Shown in pieces: positions 31,850 to 39,171 of a DNA stretch of 64,000 bases. This DNA comes from Peptoniphilus pacaensis. GTDB taxonomy: Bacteria > Bacillota > Clostridia > Tissierellales > Peptoniphilaceae. The stretch is from positions 1,549,071 through 1,613,070 of the forward strand of contig NZ_FLQT01000003.1 of assembly GCF_900088125.1 (NCBI RefSeq). Direction: 5' to 3'. The notes under the pieces were generated by a model. It worked only from the letters and a program-made list of their open reading frames with translations. It did no database searches and was not told where the DNA came from. The position numbers and the translations under genes are program-made. Within the stretch, counting starts at the first letter, position 1, and each line of letters starts with the position of its first letter.

Positions 31850-32329
31850 ATGGGTGGTTGTCACAAGCGTACGCAGGAAAACCCGTTTTACAGGGCGCGT
31901 ATGGATGCGGCGGCGTACAACGATGCGTTAAAAAGTCGTGAAGGTGCGGCGGAGGCGCTGGGGGTACATCCTTCGACGATTGCAAATTATGAGTTGGGGA
32001 CGAGGTGCAGTCCACAGCCTGATTTGGTGCTTATGATGGCGGACTTGTATCGTGCGCCGGAGCTTTTAAATTTCTTCTGTTCGAATGAGTGCCCGATCGG
32101 TCTTGAAACGGTGGCGGAGCTTTCTCTGAATGGGATTGATCGCATTGCGATTCAGACGCTTTCGAGCTTGAAGGATGTGGAATCAGTAAAGGATTCCTTG
32201 ATTGAGATCGTGGCCGACGGTGTCGTCAGTGCCGATGAGGAAGCGGCGTTGGAACAAATTTTGGCGCATTTGGAGGCGATTGCAAAGGCGGCTAAGGAGC
32301 TTCGGCTTTGGATAGAAAAGAATGTATAG
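31850..32329 (+). CDS. XRE-family helix-turn-helix protein
   Basis: A 159-residue protein. An XRE-type helix-turn-helix lies at about 24-65 (SREGAAEALGVHPSTIANYE), the middle region has two cysteines (FFCSNECPIGLE), and the C-terminal half is a helical bundle (LEQILAHLEAIAKAAKELRL). Likely a phage early regulator. ATG at 31850 follows AAGGGGGTGA; GTG at 31847 is an alternative. Confidence 0.72.
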   Translation: MGGCHKRTQENPFYRARMDAAAYNDALKSREGAAEALGVHPSTIANYELGTRCSPQPDLVLMMADLYRAPELLNFFCSNECPIGLETVAELSLNGIDRIAIQTLSSLKDVESVKDSLIEIVADGVVSADEEAALEQILAHLEAIAKAAKELRLWIEKNV

Positions 32330-32342
32330 GAAGGGGGCTTGT

Positions 32343-32537
32343 ATGAGTCGACGGCCTGAAATTATTGACGCGAAGACGATTATGGCTGACTACCATTTGA
32401 AGAAGCATGATGCTTATCGCATTTTACACAATGCGGATTGCCCGGTGTTGACGGGCGGAAGCGGTGGCAAGTTTTTGGTTGAGCGAAGTGCGTTTGAGGC
32501 GTACTTGTTTCGCGGAAGGGAGCGTGTGAAGGAATGA
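32343..32537 (+). CDS. Helix-turn-helix / excisionase-like small protein
   Basis: A 64-residue protein, MSRRPEIIDAKTIMADYHLK then HDAYRILHNADCPV and KFLVERSAFEAYLF, the winged-helix pattern of MerR/Xis-like phage DNA-binding proteins. The start at 32343 follows GGAAGGGGG. It may aid excision or replication. Confidence 0.65.
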   Translation: MSRRPEIIDAKTIMADYHLKKHDAYRILHNADCPVLTGGSGGKFLVERSAFEAYLFRGRERVKE

Positions 32538-32752
32538 AGCGAAGGGCGTGTGTGATGTATAACGATGCGAAGTATGTGCGCCGCAGGGCGTTGGCGTTTT
32601 TGGTCATTATCGGCCTGGTAGCGCTGGTGAGTTTTATGCTGGCTGTTGCCTGTGACGACTTGGCAGAGAGCGCCTGTGTGACGCAGCTGGATCAGAAAGC
32701 GGCGTGGGCGGTGGCTTACAGTAAGTCGCTCGGGGAGTATCCTTATGAGTAG
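32534..32752 (+). CDS. Small membrane protein (72 aa), unknown
   Basis: One transmembrane segment (ALAFLVIIGLVALVSFMLAV) after a basic N-terminus, then a short acidic tail. It overlaps the upstream gene by ATGA. Could be a superinfection-exclusion or signalling peptide; not recognised. Confidence 0.55.
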   Translation: MKRRACVMYNDAKYVRRRALAFLVIIGLVALVSFMLAVACDDLAESACVTQLDQKAAWAVAYSKSLGEYPYE

Positions 32753-32775
32753 TCGCCGCACGGAAGTTAGGAAGA

Positions 32776-32839
32776 TAGAAAAAATCTCGCCGGAGAGGTG
32801 TCCAAGCGAGATCAATCGTTAACCACCATTAGTATAACA
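32776..32839 (-). ncRNA. Possible leftward small RNA in the early region
   Basis: Reading leftward: extended -10 TGTTATACT at 32839-32831, then after about 12 nt the hairpin ATCTCGC / 15 nt / GCGAGAT (32812-32784) followed by TTTTTTC. The product would be about 45-50 nt and antisense to the leader of the gene at 32855. The same DNA rightward could encode a 25-residue peptide from ATG 32745 to a TAA at 32822. Both are weakly supported. Confidence 0.35.
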
Positions 32840-32854
32840 CAAAGGAGATCAAAA

Positions 32855-33037
32855 ATGAATTTTGAAAGAGTCCAAGGCCCGACGGCGGGCGAAAGGCTGG
32901 AAGAAAAGCTATCGGAGTTGAATCGCTGCGATGTGGAAATCAGAATCGGCGAGAGGGCGAGAGCAAGAAAGCCCGAGCTTTTAATCGAGATACAAGGTTT
33001 ATGCCGGCAGTTGATGGATGAGGAGGATGTGAAATGA
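32855..33037 (+). CDS. Small phage protein (60 aa), unknown
   Basis: A charged helical 60-residue protein (MNFERVQGPTAGERLEEKLS). The start at 32855 has AAAGGAG upstream and its end overlaps the Gp157 start by an ATGA. No recognised domain. Confidence 0.6.
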   Translation: MNFERVQGPTAGERLEEKLSELNRCDVEIRIGERARARKPELLIEIQGLCRQLMDEEDVK

Positions 33038-33501
33038 AGCTTTATGACATCGCCGAGATTTACGAAAACCTCGAAAACATCGACGACGATGTGGCCGTTG
33101 CCACCGCCATGGATGCGGTGGATGCGGCCCTGGAAGAAAAGTTGGAATCGACGGCGAAGGTGATCCGCAATTTGGAAGCGGAGGCGGAGGCGCTGGAAGC
33201 AGAGGAAAAGCGGTTGAAGGCCCGGAAGACGGCGGTAAGAAACCGCATCGCGGATATTAAAGGCTATGTCCAAGAAAACCTGGAAGCCATGGGCAAGGAC
33301 AAGGTCACTTCGGGGATCTTTAAGTGGAGCATCCAGGCGAACGCGCCAAGTGTGAACATTCTCGACGAGAGCCTAATTCCCGACGCTTACTGGAAGATTG
33401 AGCGAAAGCCCATGAAGACGGAGATCAAGAAGGCCATTGAGACCGGAGAGCTGACGGAAGGCGTGGAGCTGGTACGAACGAAGTCGCTTAGGTTGAGATA
33501 G
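33034..33501 (+). CDS. Siphovirus Gp157-family protein
   Basis: A 155-residue protein with a long coiled coil (residues 25-85, EEKRLKARKTAVRNRIADIK) and the family C-terminal motif (SVNILDESLIPDAYWKIERK). Gp157 proteins accompany phage recombination genes; a role in phage resistance was suggested in Streptococcus thermophilus, but the mechanism is unknown. Coupled to the preceding gene by a 4-base overlap. Confidence 0.85.
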   Translation: MKLYDIAEIYENLENIDDDVAVATAMDAVDAALEEKLESTAKVIRNLEAEAEALEAEEKRLKARKTAVRNRIADIKGYVQENLEAMGKDKVTSGIFKWSIQANAPSVNILDESLIPDAYWKIERKPMKTEIKKAIETGELTEGVELVRTKSLRLR

Positions 33502-33511
33502 GAGGCGCAGC

Positions 33512-33706
33512 ATGGATTTGAATTTGGACCGGAAGATTAAGATCGCCGCTTTACAGGTGTTCTTTGAAGAGGATGCGAATTTAAGCAAGCTTTTCACCGA
33601 GCGTTTGGCGGCCTATGTTTACGACAATTGGGAGTTTTTGGACCGGGTCATCGCCGGGAAAGTGGAAAATTTAAGTGAGGAGGTTCGCTATGTCGAATGT
33701 GAATGA
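33512..33706 (+). CDS. Small phage protein (64 aa), unknown
   Basis: A 64-residue acidic protein (MDLNLDRKIKIAALQVFFEE). AGGAGG lies upstream of the ATG and its end overlaps the next gene by 17 bases. It sits between Gp157 and the annealing protein, a recombination context. Confidence 0.6.
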   Translation: MDLNLDRKIKIAALQVFFEEDANLSKLFTERLAAYVYDNWEFLDRVIAGKVENLSEEVRYVECE

Positions 33707-34406
33707 AGTACAAGTGCAAGAGGTTAACGCCCTGTCTTTAATTGAATCGACGAATTTGCAGTCAATTCAAGGCAGTATTCAAAAGATCAAGCAGTTTCAG
33801 GCCTTGGTGCAAAGTCAATTTACACAAAATCATGACTTCGGCGTGATCCCCGGCACGGGGAAGCCGACGCTTTTAAAGCCCGGCGCGGAAAAGTTGATTA
33901 TGCTCTTGGGCCTGACCAGTGAATTTGAAATTCTGGATTCGACACGAGATTTCGACACGGGCTTCTTCCAATATCAGGTAGCTTGCAGGCTGAAGAAGAA
34001 CGGCGAGGTCATGACGGAAGGGTTTGGCAGCTGCAATACCCGCGAACGAAAATACATTAAGCAGGATCCTTACACCATGGACAACACGGCGCTGAAGATG
34101 GCGAAGAAGCGGGCCATGGTGGATGCTGCCTTGTTGGTGGGCTCTCTGAGCGATGTCTTTACCCAAGACATTGAGGACATGGACTTAGCCGGCAATCAGG
34201 CTTCGGCCTATCAACGGACCTACACGGACCGTGACGGGACGATCTCCCAAGCACAGGCAAAACGGCTCTATGCCATTGCTAAGGGCGACGGGGAGCTGTG
34301 CAAGTCGGTGATGAGTAAGTACGGCTACGGCCACAGTGACGAGATTAAGAAGACGGATTACGAAAAGATTTGTAATGAAGTGGAAGCGTCTGTAACGCAA
34401 GGTTAA
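33690..34406 (+). CDS. Putative Rad52/Sak-like single-strand annealing protein
   Basis: A 238-residue phage protein with HDFGVIPGTGKPTLLKPGAE, CNTRERKYIKQDPYTMDNTA and LKMAKKRAMVDAALLVGSL, a layout seen in phage annealing proteins, plus a small C-terminal helical domain (ISQAQAKRLYAIAKGDGELC) also found on RecT/Erf proteins. Position between Gp157 and the replication and SSB genes supports recombination. The family call is by eye and could be another ssDNA-binding fold. Confidence 0.6.
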   Translation: MSNVNEVQVQEVNALSLIESTNLQSIQGSIQKIKQFQALVQSQFTQNHDFGVIPGTGKPTLLKPGAEKLIMLLGLTSEFEILDSTRDFDTGFFQYQVACRLKKNGEVMTEGFGSCNTRERKYIKQDPYTMDNTALKMAKKRAMVDAALLVGSLSDVFTQDIEDMDLAGNQASAYQRTYTDRDGTISQAQAKRLYAIAKGDGELCKSVMSKYGYGHSDEIKKTDYEKICNEVEASVTQG

Positions 34407-34476
34407 TGGATAAGGCGGGCGGCACATGCTGTCGGATGATGGGTGTGCCGTTTGCCGATTCTGTTAGGAGGTTGTT

Positions 34477-35349
34477 ATGGCCAGACCACTGAAGAGCGGG
34501 ATCGATTATTTCCCGCTGGATTGTAATTTCATGAAGGACATTAAGGTCCGAAAAATTTTGCGTGCCTGCGGTCCGGGCGCTATCGCGGTCATCGTCAACC
34601 TGCTATGTACTATTTATCAAGGTGATGGGTACTACATGTTGTGGGATGAGGATACGGGGTTTTTGATTTCTGACGATGTCGGGGTCAAGGAATCTTTTGT
34701 ACACGAGGTAGTGAAGACGGCCGTACAGGTTGAATTTTTTAACGCAGGGATGTTTGATGCACAGGGGATTTTGACTTCTGCGGGCATTCAGCGCCGGTAT
34801 AAAGAGGCCACGGCACGGCGCAACGATAATTCACTTATTGCTGACTATAATCTACTCTCAAATGAGTTGAGTGGAGTTATTGCATACAATAATCCAGTTA
34901 ATGTAGACAATAACCCGATTAATGTAGACAGAAGTACACAGATGATAGTAGATGATAGTAAAGTAAATAAAACTAAACTAGATGATGATGATATAGGGGA
35001 CGAGTGCGCCCAAAAATTGGCGGAGATCATCGAATCATCATCATCCGACGCCATGGATTTTCTATGCCATTTTAAACCGGAGGATCGTCTGTGTGTGGTG
35101 GAGCAGGTAGAGGCTTCGGAGTATCTCAAAAAGAATTTAGACGTGCACCGAAAGCCGAGCAAGACTTTCATGGCCCGTTTGCTTGCCGGGAACTATCGGA
35201 CGTACAAGAAGACGAGCGCGGCGAAGGCGTCTGAGCGGCGGACGGACGGCTATTCCGCTGAAGAACTAAATGCCATGGCCCGTAGGCGATTCCAAAACAA
35301 AGTCCATGGAGGTAGGGATGGTTCAGGTTCTGATGATCCCCTATCGTAG
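34477..35349 (+). CDS. DUF4373-domain phage replication protein
   Basis: A 290-residue protein whose N-terminal 110 residues (ARPLKSGIDYFPLDCNFMKD; KVRKILRACGPGAIAVIVNL) are the DUF4373/Lin1244-type winged-helix domain of phage replication initiators. The middle (about 125-185) is Asn/Asp-rich and encoded by very A+T-rich DNA with short direct repeats; the C-terminal part is basic. No phage helicase or loader gene was seen, so it probably recruits host enzymes. Confidence 0.8.
   Translation: MARPLKSGIDYFPLDCNFMKDIKVRKILRACGPGAIAVIVNLLCTIYQGDGYYMLWDEDTGFLISDDVGVKESFVHEVVKTAVQVEFFNAGMFDAQGILTSAGIQRRYKEATARRNDNSLIADYNLLSNELSGVIAYNNPVNVDNNPINVDRSTQMIVDDSKVNKTKLDDDDIGDECAQKLAEIIESSSSDAMDFLCHFKPEDRLCVVEQVEASEYLKKNLDVHRKPSKTFMARLLAGNYRTYKKTSAAKASERRTDGYSAEELNAMARRRFQNKVHGGRDGSGSDDPLS
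34890..35000 (+). other. Candidate phage replication origin
   Basis: Inside the DUF4373 gene: TTAATGTAGACA twice (34898-34909, 34919-34930) and GATGATAGTA twice (34941-34950, 34951-34960), in a strongly A+T-rich stretch that contrasts with the flanks. Origins often lie within the initiator gene. Confidence 0.35.
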
Positions 35350-35461
35350 CTTTAAGGAGCGGGTGAGGCTGGTAAAGGAGCTTGTCAACGAGGGCTATTA
35401 TGTTGAGGTTGAGGACGGCTATTTGTATTGCATAAGGCATGTGGAAAGGAGCGTGTTTTGA
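35318..35461 (+). CDS. Small phage protein (47 aa), unknown
   Basis: A 47-residue protein (MVQVLMIPYRSFKERVRLVK, then EGYYVEVEDGYLYCIRHVER) overlapping the end of the DUF4373 gene. GGAGGTAGGG upstream supports the start at 35318. Its end overlaps the VRR-NUC start. Confidence 0.55.
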   Translation: MVQVLMIPYRSFKERVRLVKELVNEGYYVEVEDGYLYCIRHVERSVF

Positions 35462-35796
35462 GAGGCAAAGAGGGGAAGATTCAGAAGGAGATTGCCGATG
35501 CCATAAATGGCACGGGGCTGGGCCGCTGTTGGGTGGCGACCAGCGGGCTTTTAAAGAGCCCGGACGGGAAGCGTTTTGTTCGGGCACTGCCGGAGGGTTT
35601 CCCGGATCTCTTCGGTTATAGAAAAGCGGACGGCAAGATGTTTTTCATCGAGGTGAAGACGGCATCTGGGCGTGTTACCCCGTCGCAGATTGATTTTATG
35701 CTGTCGGAGGTATCGCCGCAGGTGCTCTATGGAATTGCGCGGAACATTGACGATGCATTCGAGATTCTCGGATATGAGCAGGGGAAACTGTTGTAG
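35458..35796 (+). CDS. VRR-NUC domain nuclease
   Basis: A 112-residue VRR-NUC (PD-(D/E)XK) nuclease: GKEGKIQKEIADAINGTG, then PDLFGYRKADGKMFFIEVKT (Asp, Glu, Lys of the active site) and VTPSQIDFML. Phage VRR-NUC proteins are thought to resolve DNA junctions. The start is TTG at 35458 with AAAGGAGC upstream; the in-frame ATG at 35428 lacks a ribosome site. Confidence 0.85.
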   Translation: MRGKEGKIQKEIADAINGTGLGRCWVATSGLLKSPDGKRFVRALPEGFPDLFGYRKADGKMFFIEVKTASGRVTPSQIDFMLSEVSPQVLYGIARNIDDAFEILGYEQGKLL

Positions 35797-35841
35797 TTAA
35801 TGTTTGTTAAGGATTTATGCGGGTTTGAAGGAGATGGAAGA

Positions 35842-36000
35842 ATGAAAAAATTTAAAATATCTTTTAATTTTGAAACAGATGACGATTGGCTTGAAAAAGA
35901 TGTAGAGGAAATGATCGAAAGAGTTATAGACCCTATATATCATTTAGGCGATGTAAGTATCGGTGAACTAAATGTGGAAGAAAGAGAGGTAGAAGGATGA
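35842..36000 (+). CDS. Small acidic phage protein (52 aa), unknown
   Basis: MKKFKISFNFETDDDWLEKD and a further acidic helix; GAAGGAGA precedes the ATG at 35842. Overlaps the next gene by ATGA. Confidence 0.55.
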   Translation: MKKFKISFNFETDDDWLEKDVEEMIERVIDPIYHLGDVSIGELNVEEREVEG

Positions 36001-36173
36001 AAGTTTTTATAGTGATGGACACAACAGAAAAGACTGGTCGAGAATCAATCATTGGTGTTTTTGAATCACTGGGGAAGGCAAAAACGGCACTTGCTGATTA
36101 TGTACTAAACACAGAAGCGGATAGGATAGAGCCTTATTGTGTGGAGATTGCAGAATTTGAGGTTGAAAAATGA
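35997..36173 (+). CDS. Small phage protein (58 aa), unknown
   Basis: ATG at 35997 to TGA at 36173: MKVFIVMDTTEKTGRESIIG, then FESLGKAKTALADYVL and a Glu-rich end. AGAAGG lies upstream and ATGA overlaps join it to the genes on both sides, which is the main support. Not recognised. Confidence 0.5.
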   Translation: MKVFIVMDTTEKTGRESIIGVFESLGKAKTALADYVLNTEADRIEPYCVEIAEFEVEK

Positions 36174-36211
36174 ACTTATCGGAAATCCCGACAAGTTGGG
36201 AGGAGCAAACG

Positions 36212-36553
36212 ATGAACGAATTGATTAAGAAAGTGGAAGCGTGGGGCGAAGAAAAGGGGATTATGGATCCCTCAAACGCACCGAAGCAGTTCATGAAATT
36301 CATGGAAGAGGTCTTTGAGTTTAAGACCATGTTTGATCTTGAAGACATCAATTACACCGGTTACGGAGAATTTTTGCGGTTCGATAACACGAAGATGGAA
36401 TTCGGTGATGTGCTTGTGACTCTTATTATCTTAGCTAGACAAATAGATCTGGACTGGGAAGAGTGTTTATCCATGGCCTACGAGAAAATCAAGGACAGGA
36501 AAGGCAAGACCATCGACGGCATCTTCGTGAAAGAGGAGGACTTGGCGAAATGA
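36212..36553 (+). CDS. MazG-like nucleotide pyrophosphohydrolase
   Basis: A 113-residue all-helical protein with FMKFMEEVFEFKTMFD and KMEFGDVLVTLIILARQI, the E-x3-E and E-x2-D metal motifs of the MazG/dUTPase-like superfamily. It would hydrolyse a (d)NTP, trimming pools or removing alarmones during infection. GGGAGGAG supports the start at 36212; ATG 36170 is an alternative. Confidence 0.8.
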   Translation: MNELIKKVEAWGEEKGIMDPSNAPKQFMKFMEEVFEFKTMFDLEDINYTGYGEFLRFDNTKMEFGDVLVTLIILARQIDLDWEECLSMAYEKIKDRKGKTIDGIFVKEEDLAK

Positions 36554-36768
36554 TTCAACGAAACTTGGACGGTGTCTATTTTAGGGTAGAGCGGGATGGA
36601 AAGTGGGTGAACCGCTGCTTTTCCGATCTAACGGAAGACGAGATGCACCAGGTGATGGCCGGGAGGCCCATTGCGTGGGTACAGTCCCTCTGCGTGATTC
36701 TGGGGCAGTCCATAAGGGGCATAGGTGATGCCCTAGATTTGTATAACGGGGAAGGTGACGAGGAGTGA
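36550..36768 (+). CDS. Small phage protein (72 aa), unknown
   Basis: MIQRNLDGVYFRVERDGKWV, then FSDLTEDEMHQVMAGRP and an aliphatic segment. Overlaps MazG and DUF3310 genes by 4 bases each. Similar small proteins follow MazG in Firmicute phages; no function known. Confidence 0.6.
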   Translation: MIQRNLDGVYFRVERDGKWVNRCFSDLTEDEMHQVMAGRPIAWVQSLCVILGQSIRGIGDALDLYNGEGDEE

Positions 36769-36992
36769 CAGACTTCAATACGCCGGCGCACTATGTTCTG
36801 GAGGACGGATCGGACAGCATGGAGGTTTTGGCGAAGCTCCTCGGAGAAGAACAATACGTCGGCTTTCTCCGGGGCAATGCCTTCAAGTATCTAATTCGCT
36901 ACGCTCTAAAGGGCGGGTTGGAAGACTTGTACAAGGCCGAGGATTATGTGGCTCGGCTGGCGGCCTATGAGGCGGAAAGGATGAAAAAATGA
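36765..36992 (+). CDS. DUF3310 protein
   Basis: A 75-residue DUF3310 protein (PAHYVLEDGSDSMEVLAKLL; FLRGNAFKYLIRYALKGG; LYKAEDYVARLAAYE). DUF3310 is widespread in phage nucleotide and replication clusters and is sometimes named nucleotide kinase without proof. GTG start at 36765, coupled to the preceding gene. Confidence 0.85.
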   Translation: MTDFNTPAHYVLEDGSDSMEVLAKLLGEEQYVGFLRGNAFKYLIRYALKGGLEDLYKAEDYVARLAAYEAERMKK

Positions 36993-37414
36993 ATGTAGTG
37001 ATTTTGTACGGACGTCTGACACGGGATCCGGAGCTGAAGTATAGCCAAGGCGGCGTGGCCAATTGTTTCGCCACGGTGGCCGTGGATCGTGGAATGACGA
37101 AAGAGAAGCGGCAGCAGGCGGAAGCAACAGGGCAGCCGACCGCCGATTTTATCGGGATAAAGGCCTTCGGAAAGACGGCAGAGATGCTGGCGAACTACTT
37201 CCACAAGGGCAATAGAGTGGCCCTGGAAGGACGTATTCAAACGGGAACTTACGAGAAGAACGGCGAACGGGTGTATACCACGGATGTCATTATTAACCGG
37301 CTGCACTTCGTAGAGAGCGCAAAGGAAAATGGCGGAAGAAATGGCGGCAGCATTGAGCCGATGAATGGGCAGGCGGGCTATTATGAGGTGGATGAAAAGG
37401 ATGTGCCGTTTTAG
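36989..37414 (+). CDS. ssb: Phage single-stranded DNA-binding protein
   Basis: A 141-residue SSB with OB fold (MNVVILYGRLTRDPELKYSQ; GIKAFGKTAEMLANYFHKG; VALEGRIQTGTYEKNGERVY) and the acidic tail ending DEKDVPF, which binds replication and repair partners. Last gene of the early replication block. Confidence 0.95.
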   Translation: MNVVILYGRLTRDPELKYSQGGVANCFATVAVDRGMTKEKRQQAEATGQPTADFIGIKAFGKTAEMLANYFHKGNRVALEGRIQTGTYEKNGERVYTTDVIINRLHFVESAKENGGRNGGSIEPMNGQAGYYEVDEKDVPF

Positions 37415-37432
37415 ATCGTTAGTTTCCAGGTA

Positions 37433-37480
37433 TTGACCTCTGAGGTAGAATAAGAGATAATAAAAAAGAACGAACGTTCT
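37433..37480 (+). promoter_or_regulatory. Promoter with LexA-like operator before the late-regulator genes
   Basis: TTGACC 37433-37438, 17 bp, GATAAT 37456-37461. Overlapping the expected start point is AGAACGAACGTTCT (37467-37480), which fits the Gram-positive LexA box CGAACRNRYGTTYC at 12 of 14 positions, including GAAC-N4-GTTC. Confidence 0.65.
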
Positions 37481-37510
37481 TATTGAATTCTTTTACACGG
37501 AGGAACCGGC

Positions 37511-37732
37511 ATGAATTATGGCGAAAAGACGTTTATCCAAGAAGTGTATGATCGAGGTTATGCGACGAAGACAGCGGCCAGAGAGTATGCGAAAGAAAAC
37601 AAAAAGCATTTTTACACAGAGAAGGATCTTTTGAACGTACATGAACGGTATTGGTCCATTCGGACAAAGCGGATGGATCAGGCGCGCTTATGGGCGGACA
37701 AGAAGCTCCGGGGGGAAGACGGAGAGGATTAA
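37511..37732 (+). CDS. Small phage protein (73 aa), unknown
   Basis: A 73-residue charged protein (MNYGEKTFIQEVYDRGYATK; YTEKDLLNVHERYWSIRTKR). First gene behind the LexA-like operator; GGAGGAACC is the ribosome site. Confidence 0.6.
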   Translation: MNYGEKTFIQEVYDRGYATKTAAREYAKENKKHFYTEKDLLNVHERYWSIRTKRMDQARLWADKKLRGEDGED

Positions 37733-37755
37733 CAAAGCATAAGGAAGGAGCTGGC

Positions 37756-38148
37756 ATGGACGCTGCGACGCTAAAGGAGTACCGGTATTTAAAACGTGAA
37801 ATCAAGAGCCTGCAAAAGCGGATCGAGCATCTGAATTCGACGTTGTCGGATCGTGTGCGAGCGTCCAACAGCGAGTTTCCGTATCAAGAGATACATATTC
37901 GGATTGAAGGGGAAGACCCGAGGAAAAGCAACTTGGAGCTAATCCTACAGAAGCGATTGGATGCGTGTGTCGATAAGATCATTGAGATCGAACGATTCAT
38001 TTCGTCCATCGAAGACAGTCGAACACGGATGATCTTTCAAAGGCGTTATGTCGATGGGTGGAGCTGGCAGAAGATCAGTATGAGTATGGGAAGTATGGAT
38101 GAAAGCTATGCGAGGAAAATTCATAATAGATTTACCGAAAACTATTGA
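37756..38148 (+). CDS. ArpU/RinA-type phage late transcription regulator
   Basis: A 130-residue protein: N-terminal coiled coil (LKREIKSLQKRIEHLNSTLS) and C-terminal sigma-70 region-4-like helix-turn-helix (MIFQRRYVDGWSWQKISMSM). This is the ArpU/RinA type of regulator that turns on packaging and structural genes in Gram-positive phages. Start 37756 with AAGGAGCT upstream. Confidence 0.8.
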   Translation: MDAATLKEYRYLKREIKSLQKRIEHLNSTLSDRVRASNSEFPYQEIHIRIEGEDPRKSNLELILQKRLDACVDKIIEIERFISSIEDSRTRMIFQRRYVDGWSWQKISMSMGSMDESYARKIHNRFTENY

Positions 38149-38173
38149 CACGTGCCGTGGATACGTATATACT
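38145..38173 (+). promoter_or_regulatory. Promoter of hicAB
   Basis: Perfect TTGACA 38145-38150, 17 bp, TATACT 38168-38173, beginning inside the stop region of the ArpU gene. A strong promoter of its own, as usual for toxin-antitoxin cargo. Confidence 0.85.
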
Positions 38174-38234
38174 AATAATGTCCCAATCGCTCATATTCTT
38201 ATCTTAAAAACTCTTTCTGCAGAAAGGATGGAAT

Positions 38235-38429
38235 ATGCCAAGAAAAAAATACAAAGAAGTTGTTGAAAAACTACTCGCAAATGGTTGGGAACATGTAAGG
38301 ACTAATGGTTCACATGAAATTTACCGAAATAAAAAAACCGGTGTAAGTGTACCTATAAAATGCACCTCTAAAGAGATTCCGGCCGGTACTGTGAGTAGCA
38401 TTCAACGGATAACAGGGCTCAAATTTTAA
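38235..38429 (+). CDS. hicA: HicA-type mRNA interferase toxin
   Basis: A 64-residue double-stranded RNA-binding-fold toxin: KKYKEVVEKLLANGWEHVRT, catalytic His in TNGSHEIYRN, and PIKCTSKEIPAGTVSSI. It cleaves mRNA unless bound by HicB. The toxin precedes the antitoxin, the common order for this family. Confidence 0.92.
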   Translation: MPRKKYKEVVEKLLANGWEHVRTNGSHEIYRNKKTGVSVPIKCTSKEIPAGTVSSIQRITGLKF

Positions 38430-38440
38430 CCCTGTTATCC
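38407..38440 (+). repeat. Perfect 11-bp inverted repeat across the hicA stop
   Basis: GGATAACAGGG at 38407-38417 and CCCTGTTATCC at 38430-38440 enclose the hicA stop codon. There is no T run, so it is not an ordinary terminator; it may tune the toxin/antitoxin ratio or mRNA stability. Confidence 0.6.
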
Positions 38441-38489
38441 AAACACCTTCTTATGTAAAATATTAAATGTAAATGAGAAGGAGGAACTT

Positions 38490-38900
38490 ATGAAGGATCG
38501 CTATATTTTTCCTGCCATCATTTCATTTAGCGAAGATGAAGGGATATATGATATAAGATTTCCTGACATAAGTAATGGATTTACTTTTGCAGAGAGTGAA
38601 GACGAAATTATGGAGTCGGCTAAAGAAGTTCTAGAGCTCTGTTTATATGATCTTGAAGAAAATGGGAATGAAATTCCTTCACCAACGAGTTTTTCGAGTT
38701 TATTGAACAAAGGACTATCCGTTGTTTTAGTAGAAGTGTGGATGCCCTTAGTAAGGGATAAGTTTCAAAATAAATCGGTAAAAAAGACACTGACTATACC
38801 TAAATGGCTTAACGATGCAGCCCAAGAGTACAACATCAATTTTTCTCAGTTGTTGCAAACAGCCATTAAAAATTATATAGGCATTGATACAAAGAGGTAG
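38490..38900 (+). CDS. hicB: HicB-type antitoxin
   Basis: A 136-residue antitoxin: partly degraded RNase H-like N-domain (YIFPAIISFSEDEGIYDIRF; AKEVLELCLYDLEENGNEIP) and a C-terminal ribbon-helix-helix (KKTLTIPKWLNDAAQEYNIN) for DNA binding. It neutralises HicA and likely represses the promoter at 38145. GAAGGAGGAA precedes the ATG. Confidence 0.9.
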   Translation: MKDRYIFPAIISFSEDEGIYDIRFPDISNGFTFAESEDEIMESAKEVLELCLYDLEENGNEIPSPTSFSSLLNKGLSVVLVEVWMPLVRDKFQNKSVKKTLTIPKWLNDAAQEYNINFSQLLQTAIKNYIGIDTKR

Positions 38901-38925
38901 CGAAGGCTGCCTCTTTTATTTTGTC
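38886..38925 (+). terminator. Terminator after hicB
   Basis: GAGGTAGC / GAAG / GCTGCCTC around 38895-38914 (one G-T pair) followed by TTTTATTTTG. Confidence 0.7.
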
Positions 38926-39158
38926 CGTTTTGTCCGATTTTGCCGTGGCATAATGGTAGTATGGATAACTAGAGAGATCTCCACGGGAGGTTTCTTTTTT
39001 TATGTCCTGAGGTAGCTCGGTCGGGCCTTCTTGAATGAATCGTAAGCATGGACTGTTTCGAACGGATGGTACATTTTGATCTCCTATTTCCTCGAACCGA
39101 GCGGGGCGCGAAGCACGGCACTTTGATCGCGCGGGGTGGGTTTTAGCCGTGATACATA
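38926..39158 (+). other. Non-coding gap before the terminase genes
   Basis: No convincing gene. It holds a terminator-like hairpin (around GATCTCC ACG GGAGGTTTC plus seven T, about 38975-39000) and GC-rich stretches before terS. It is a natural place for a packaging recognition site, but I can see no signal that proves one. Confidence 0.4.
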
Positions 39159-39171
39159 AGGGGGTGATGGT

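Noticed and set aside
38926-39158. A defined cos or pac site before terS
   Set aside because: The gap is a plausible place, but there is no recognisable repeat or symmetric cut signal to support it.
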